DNA of 10,564 nucleotides from Bacteroidales bacterium (GTDB lineage Bacteria > Bacteroidota > Bacteroidia > Bacteroidales > UBA7960), in contig PWIY01000097.1 in the NCBI GenBank assembly GCA_003560215.1, forward strand, positions 1 through 10,564, written 5' to 3'. Each line of letters starts with the position of its first letter. The stretch's first letter is position 1. Shown in pieces: positions 6,978 through 10,564 of this stretch. A model generated the notes under the pieces. It was not told the origin of the DNA, made no database searches, and worked only from the letters and a program-made list of their open reading frames with translations. Both the position numbers and the translations under genes were made by a program.

Positions 6978-7823
6978 ATGGGTATGAGTGAAAAGATTCT
7001 GGTTGAAAAGCACTCCGGCGACAAGGAAGTATTTGACCCTGAGAAACTGCGTGCCTCACTCCGGCGTTCCGGAGCCTCCCCCCAACTGACCGAAAAGGTG
7101 GAAAATGCCCTTGCAACCTATCTTGAGGACGGGATTACCACCCGGGAAATTTACCGCCGGGCTTTTCAGCTGCTCAGAAAGTTTCAGCGATCTTCAGCTG
7201 CGCGCTACAGCCTGAAAAAAGCAATCATGGAACTGGGCCCGTCGGGTTACCCCTTTGAGCAATTCGTGGGGGCAGTAATTGAGCATATGGGATATACCGT
7301 TGAGGTGGGCAAGCAGGTGAGGGGCCAGTGCGTGGAACATGAGGTGGATGTGGTGGCCCATAACGATCACCAGCAGTTTATGGTGGAATGCAAGTATTAT
7401 AACAGCCAGGGGAAGCAGTGCAACGTAAAGGTTCCGCTGTATATTCATGCCCGCTTTCAGGACATTGAAAAGCGGTGGAAATCCACCCCCGGTCTGGGAA
7501 AGCGCAGTTTCCACGGCTGGGTGGTTACCAATACGAGGTTCACCAGTGATGCCATGGATTATGGAAGATGCGTCGGGCTGCGGATGGTGAGCTGGGATTA
7601 TCCGAGGAAGGAAAGCCTGAAAGATATGGTTGAGCAAACCGGTCTTTTCCCGGTTACCGTGCTTACCCTGCTGAACCGAAAACAGAAACAGGGGTTGCTT
7701 GACAAGGAGATTGTTCTCTGCAGGCAGCTGCTTGAGAAGCCGGGAATACTGAATACACTGGGCCTCAAAGGAAATAAAATTAATAAAGTGCTGGATGAAG
7801 CGCGTGAACTGGTTGAGTCTTAA
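6978..7823 (+). CDS. ATP-cone domain protein with Mrr-like restriction endonuclease domain
   Basis: Protein of 281 residues joining a nucleotide-sensing ATP-cone to a PD-(D/E)XK nuclease fold; its true role is not known to me. ATP-cone, about residues 7-85: KILVEKHSG, then FDPEKLRASLRRSG, GITTREIY and ARYSLKKA, matching the allosteric module of ribonucleotide reductases and NrdR. Mrr-like domain, about 90-210: GYPFEQF (Glu94), EHEVDVV (Asp124) and VECKYY (Glu137, Lys139) give a complete E...D...ExK active site, followed by the typical VTNTRFTSDAMDYG stretch. A charged helical tail (about 230-281) ends the protein. ATG at 6978 is used; ATG at 6984 would remove two residues, and an in-frame TTG at 6975 is less likely. 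No reductase domain is present, so this is not NrdA/NrdD/NrdR. Read head-to-head with addA and 31 bases upstream of the amylase gene. A DNA-cutting activity governed by ATP/dATP levels, for repair or defence, is inference. Confidence 0.88.
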   Translation: MGMSEKILVEKHSGDKEVFDPEKLRASLRRSGASPQLTEKVENALATYLEDGITTREIYRRAFQLLRKFQRSSAARYSLKKAIMELGPSGYPFEQFVGAVIEHMGYTVEVGKQVRGQCVEHEVDVVAHNDHQQFMVECKYYNSQGKQCNVKVPLYIHARFQDIEKRWKSTPGLGKRSFHGWVVTNTRFTSDAMDYGRCVGLRMVSWDYPRKESLKDMVEQTGLFPVTVLTLLNRKQKQGLLDKEIVLCRQLLEKPGILNTLGLKGNKINKVLDEARELVES

Positions 7824-7854
7824 GCGCTCTTTCGCATCCCAAAAAAAGAAACCA

Positions 7855-9714
7855 ATGAAAAAGAAGACATTACTGATTGCTTTGTGCTGGTTGCTGGTGC
7901 TCACGGGCTCCGGTTTGCCCATGCAGGCACAGGAGGCCCCGGAGCGGGTGGAACCTCCGTTTTGGTGGACGGAAATGGAACACACCGAACTGCAGATCAT
8001 GGTCCATGCGGATCAAATCGGAGCCACCAGGGTGGAAATTGACCACCCGGGAGTAAACATCAGGGAGGTGGTGGCCGTGGAGAGCCCGAATTACCTGTTT
8101 ATTTACCTGGATATCACCGATGCCATGCCGGGTACCATGCCTCTGCGGTTTATCAGAGAAGGTGAGGCTGTATTCACTTATGATTACGAGTTGAGGGAAC
8201 GTGAGCCTGATGCCCGTTACCGTGAAGGGGTGAATGCGTCGGACGCGATGTACCTGTTGATGCCGGATCGCTTTGCCAACGGTGACCCTTCACTGGATGA
8301 CCAGCCCGGTATGCTGGAACAGGCAGACCGGAGTGATCCGGACGGACGCCATGGGGGCGACATCCCCGGAATTGTCAACAATCTGGATTATATTGCCGGG
8401 ATGGGTTTTACCGCCATGTGGCTGAATCCGGTACTGGAAAATGATCAGCCCAGGTACAGCTACCACGGATATGCGACCACCGATTATTACAAGATTGACC
8501 CCCGGTATGGATCCAATGAAGATTACCGGAATATGGTTAAGGAAGCGGAGGCAATGGGGATCAAAACCGTTAAGGATATCATTTTGAACCATTGCGGTCA
8601 TCATCACTGGTGGATGGATGATCTGCCTTCGCCCGACTGGCTGAACCAGTGGGATGAGTTTACCCGTACCACTTACCGGATGACCACCATTGTGGATCCG
8701 CATGGTTCGCGTTATGACTATGAACGGATGGTTGACGGCTGGTTTGATACCAATATGCCTGACCTGAACCAGCGAAACCGGCTGCTGGCGCGTTACCTGA
8801 AACAAAACAGCGTCTGGTGGATCGAATATGCAGGGATTCATGCCATCAGGATGGATACCCAGCCTTATGCCGATCGCTTTTTTATGTCAGACTGGGCGCA
8901 GTACGTGCTGAATGAATATCCCTATTTTAACATCATCGGAGAGGCATGGTCGGGTGTGCCGGCCATATCAAGTTACTACCAGGGCGGGGTCGACAACCAT
9001 GATGGCTACGACTCAAATTTTCCTTCCCTTTTTGACTTTTCACTCTATGATGCCATCGGCCAGGCCTTCAATGAAGAGCAGGGCTGGGGCTCCGGTATGA
9101 TGCGGTTGTATAACAGCCTGGCCCAGGACTTTCTGTATTCCGATCCTTACAATCTGGTGGTATTCGGCAGCAACCACGACACCGACCGCTTTTTTACCCG
9201 GGTGGATGAGGATATTGACAAACTGGAGATGGCCCTGACTTTCATATACACCACCAGGGGGATTCCGCAGGTGTATACCGGCACCGAGCTGCTGAAGTCG
9301 GCCTGGGAGCATGATGGCCATGGAGAAATGCGAACTGATTTCCCCGGCGGATGGCCCGATGACCCGGTGAACAAATTTACCCGTGAAGGGCGCACCCCTG
9401 ACCAGAACCGCATTGTGGACCATATTACTGCCCTGGGTGAGTTCAGGAAGGACAACCCTGTGCTGCATTACGGTTGGCTGCTTCATTTTGTGCCCGAAGA
9501 CAATGTGTATGTGTATTTCCGGTATGATGAGGTGGACACCATCATGGTGATCCTGAATAACAATGATTCAGAGTATCAGCTTGACCTTGAAAGGTTTGAA
9601 GAAGGCTGGGGTGGTTATTCCGGAGCAGAGGAGGTTTTTTCCGGTAGGGAACGAAATGGATTTGACAGCTGGAACATTCCTGCCAATTCGGCAAGTGTGT
9701 ATCAGCTTTGGTAA
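7855..9714 (+). CDS. Secreted GH13 alpha-glucan hydrolase, SusA/neopullulanase-like
   Basis: Alpha-amylase family enzyme expected to hydrolyse alpha-1,4 glucans or pullulan-type oligosaccharides outside the cytoplasm. Of 619 residues, 1-25 form a signal peptide (MKKK, then a hydrophobic run LLIALCWLLVLTGSGL, with likely cleavage after MQA). An N-terminal cyclomaltodextrinase-type beta domain follows (about 30-115, RVEPPFWWTEMEHTELQIMV), then the TIM barrel from about residue 130 and a C-terminal beta domain (about 545-619). GH13 regions: I, DIILNH (241-246); II, AIRMD with nucleophile Asp334 and Arg332; III, IGEAW with acid/base Glu363; IV, SNHD with Asp442. All three catalytic carboxylates are present. 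The frame is open from 7795, but that start overlaps the preceding gene; ATG at 7855 sits right before the signal peptide with an A-rich leader (AAAAAAAGAAACCA), the usual Bacteroidota style. No susC/susD homologue is in the window. The exact substrate cannot be told from sequence. Confidence 0.93.
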   Translation: MKKKTLLIALCWLLVLTGSGLPMQAQEAPERVEPPFWWTEMEHTELQIMVHADQIGATRVEIDHPGVNIREVVAVESPNYLFIYLDITDAMPGTMPLRFIREGEAVFTYDYELREREPDARYREGVNASDAMYLLMPDRFANGDPSLDDQPGMLEQADRSDPDGRHGGDIPGIVNNLDYIAGMGFTAMWLNPVLENDQPRYSYHGYATTDYYKIDPRYGSNEDYRNMVKEAEAMGIKTVKDIILNHCGHHHWWMDDLPSPDWLNQWDEFTRTTYRMTTIVDPHGSRYDYERMVDGWFDTNMPDLNQRNRLLARYLKQNSVWWIEYAGIHAIRMDTQPYADRFFMSDWAQYVLNEYPYFNIIGEAWSGVPAISSYYQGGVDNHDGYDSNFPSLFDFSLYDAIGQAFNEEQGWGSGMMRLYNSLAQDFLYSDPYNLVVFGSNHDTDRFFTRVDEDIDKLEMALTFIYTTRGIPQVYTGTELLKSAWEHDGHGEMRTDFPGGWPDDPVNKFTREGRTPDQNRIVDHITALGEFRKDNPVLHYGWLLHFVPEDNVYVYFRYDEVDTIMVILNNNDSEYQLDLERFEEGWGGYSGAEEVFSGRERNGFDSWNIPANSASVYQLW

Positions 9715-9727
9715 GAAAATCGGCCGC

Positions 9728-10441
9728 ATGCAAACCCTTTCCGTAATTATTCCTGCTTACAACGAATCTGCCACCATCCGGGGGTTGCTTGACCGTGTGC
9801 TGGAAGCGCCGCTTGACGGGTACCGGAAAGAACTTGTCATTGTCAATGATGCCAGCATTGATGATACCGCTGAGGTGGTGGACGGTTTCATGAAAGACAA
9901 TCCGGAGGCGCTGATCCGTTTGTACCATCAGCCCGGAAACATGGGGAAGGGTGCCGCCCTGCACCGGGGCATCCGTGAAGCAACGGGTGATTACCTGGTC
10001 ATTCAGGATGCAGATCTTGAGTATGATCCGCGGGAATACACCCGTTTGCTTGGACCTGTCAGGGAAGGGAATGCCGATGTGGTATATGGTTCCCGGTTTA
10101 CCGGGGCTTATCCCAGGCGTGTGATGTTTTTCTGGCATACGGCGGGCAACAAGCTGCTTACATTCTTTTCCAACATGTTCACAAACCTGAACCTGACCGA
10201 CATGGAAACCTGCTATAAATTGTTCCGTGCCGATCTGGTAAAGGGGCTGACCCTGAAGGAGAAGCGATTTGGTTTTGAACCGGAGGTGACAGCCAAAATA
10301 TCCAGGATTCCCGGGGTTCGCATCTGCGAAGTGGGAATCTCCTACTACGGCAGGAGTTATGCCGACGGAAAAAAGATCGGCTGGAAAGACGGCTGGCGGG
10401 CGTTGTGGTGCATACTGAAATACAACCTGTGGGATAAGTAG
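9728..10441 (+). CDS. Family 2 glycosyltransferase, dolichyl/polyprenyl-phosphate sugar synthase-like
   Basis: Cytoplasmic GT-A fold glycosyltransferase of 237 residues, probably moving a hexose from a nucleotide sugar to a polyprenyl phosphate or similar acceptor. Motifs: LSVIIPAYNES (4-14), VNDASIDDT (39-47), NMGKGAALHRGI (71-82), metal-binding DAD at 94-96 (VIQDADLEYDP), GSRF (121-124), TDMETCYKLFR (157-167) and FGFEPEVTAKI (181-191), as in the DPM/DPG-synthase-like GT2 group. There is no membrane segment in the C-terminus, so it is the short soluble or peripheral form. The frame extends back to 9563 inside the amylase gene, but ATG at 9728 begins right at the conserved strand LSVIIPAYN and leaves a 13-base gap after the amylase stop, so they are probably cotranscribed. 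The sugar and acceptor are unknown; a link to the glucan hydrolase next door is not supported by motif. The 3' side runs at once into a tandem repeat. Confidence 0.92.
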   Translation: MQTLSVIIPAYNESATIRGLLDRVLEAPLDGYRKELVIVNDASIDDTAEVVDGFMKDNPEALIRLYHQPGNMGKGAALHRGIREATGDYLVIQDADLEYDPREYTRLLGPVREGNADVVYGSRFTGAYPRRVMFFWHTAGNKLLTFFSNMFTNLNLTDMETCYKLFRADLVKGLTLKEKRFGFEPEVTAKISRIPGVRICEVGISYYGRSYADGKKIGWKDGWRALWCILKYNLWDK

Positions 10442-10442
10442 G

Positions 10443-10564
10443 AGAAACTGGAAGCTCGAAGCTCGAAGCTGGAAGTTGGAAGGAAGAGGTTAGAGGGTAG
10501 AAGGAAGAAGGAAGAAGGAAGAAGGAAGAAGGAGGAAGGTAGAAGGAAGAAGGTAGAGGGTAGA
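10443..10564. repeat. Degenerate 7-base tandem repeat, consensus RGAAGGW, running off the window end
   Basis: Starting two bases after the glycosyltransferase stop, the whole remainder (122 bases) divides into 17 heptamers plus 3 bases with no phase slip. Bases 2-3 of every unit are GA. The left units are of the GGAAGCT / CGAAGCT type, then mixed units follow; 10499-10533 holds five identical AGAAGGA copies, followed by GGAAGGT, AGAAGGA, AGAAGGT and AGAGGGT. The plus strand is nearly all purine from 10478 onward. No gene, terminator hairpin or promoter was seen in this stretch. The array continues past the edge, so its true length is unknown; such arrays often break assemblies, so this may be a contig end. 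Confidence 0.9.

Noticed and set aside
7855..7935. Lipoprotein signal in the amylase
   Set aside because: Cys11 lies in the middle of the hydrophobic core and is preceded by IAL, which lacks the small residue a lipobox needs before Cys. A standard signal peptide fits better.
7194..8000. Minus-strand frame of 268 codons under the ATP-cone nuclease and amylase start
   Set aside because: It is antisense to two well-supported genes and shows no recognisable motif.
9563..9727. N-terminal extension of the glycosyltransferase
   Set aside because: The extension overlaps the amylase 3' end and has no similarity to the GT2 fold, which begins within four residues of the ATG at 9728.
10443..10564. CRISPR array
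   Set aside because: The unit is only 7 bases with no spacers, so it is a simple tandem repeat.

Overview
The window most likely comes from a member of the Bacteroidota, probably an anaerobic or facultative carbohydrate user. The pointers are start codons without Shine-Dalgarno sequences (A-rich or featureless leaders), a SusA-type secreted GH13 amylase, an AddA-type helicase-nuclease, an ATP-cone/Mrr nuclease, and weak matches to the TTTG / TAnnTTTG promoter pattern known from Bacteroides. No rRNA, tRNA, insertion sequence or phage gene was found, and the lineage is inferred from gene types rather than from a marker gene.

Layout. Positions 1-6922 read leftward on the minus strand. The first gene in transcription order is a large AddA/RecB-like helicase-nuclease (6922-3461). 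After a 116-base gap comes a tight three-gene cluster, 3344 down to 1, for a soluble NAD(P)-linked formate dehydrogenase: a NuoE-like [2Fe-2S] subunit, a NuoF-like FMN/NADH subunit, and the catalytic Mo/W-bis-PGD subunit, which runs off the left edge. Positions 6978-10441 read rightward: an ATP-cone/Mrr-like nuclease, a secreted GH13 alpha-glucan hydrolase and a family 2 glycosyltransferase, separated by 31 and 13 bases. The two blocks diverge from a 55-base AT-rich gap. The window ends inside a degenerate 7-base tandem repeat (10443-10564).

How the genes work together. The three minus-strand oxidoreductase genes form one enzyme. Formate is oxidised (or CO2 reduced) at the pterin site with a Cys ligand, electrons pass along Fe-S clusters, and they leave through FMN to NAD(P)+. 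The helicase-nuclease is a DNA break repair enzyme with a separate promoter or readthrough into the formate cluster. The rightward block mixes a nucleotide-sensing nuclease with two carbohydrate genes, and no shared function can be read from the sequence.

The points most worth a second look are the ATP-cone nuclease placed head-to-head with addA, the loss of the His-Cys [4Fe-4S] ligands in the formate dehydrogenase alpha subunit, the Asp/Pro/Ala-rich repeat inserted in the helicase, the small dyads in both intergenic gaps, and the heptad repeat at the right edge. No clearly new multi-gene system was identified.
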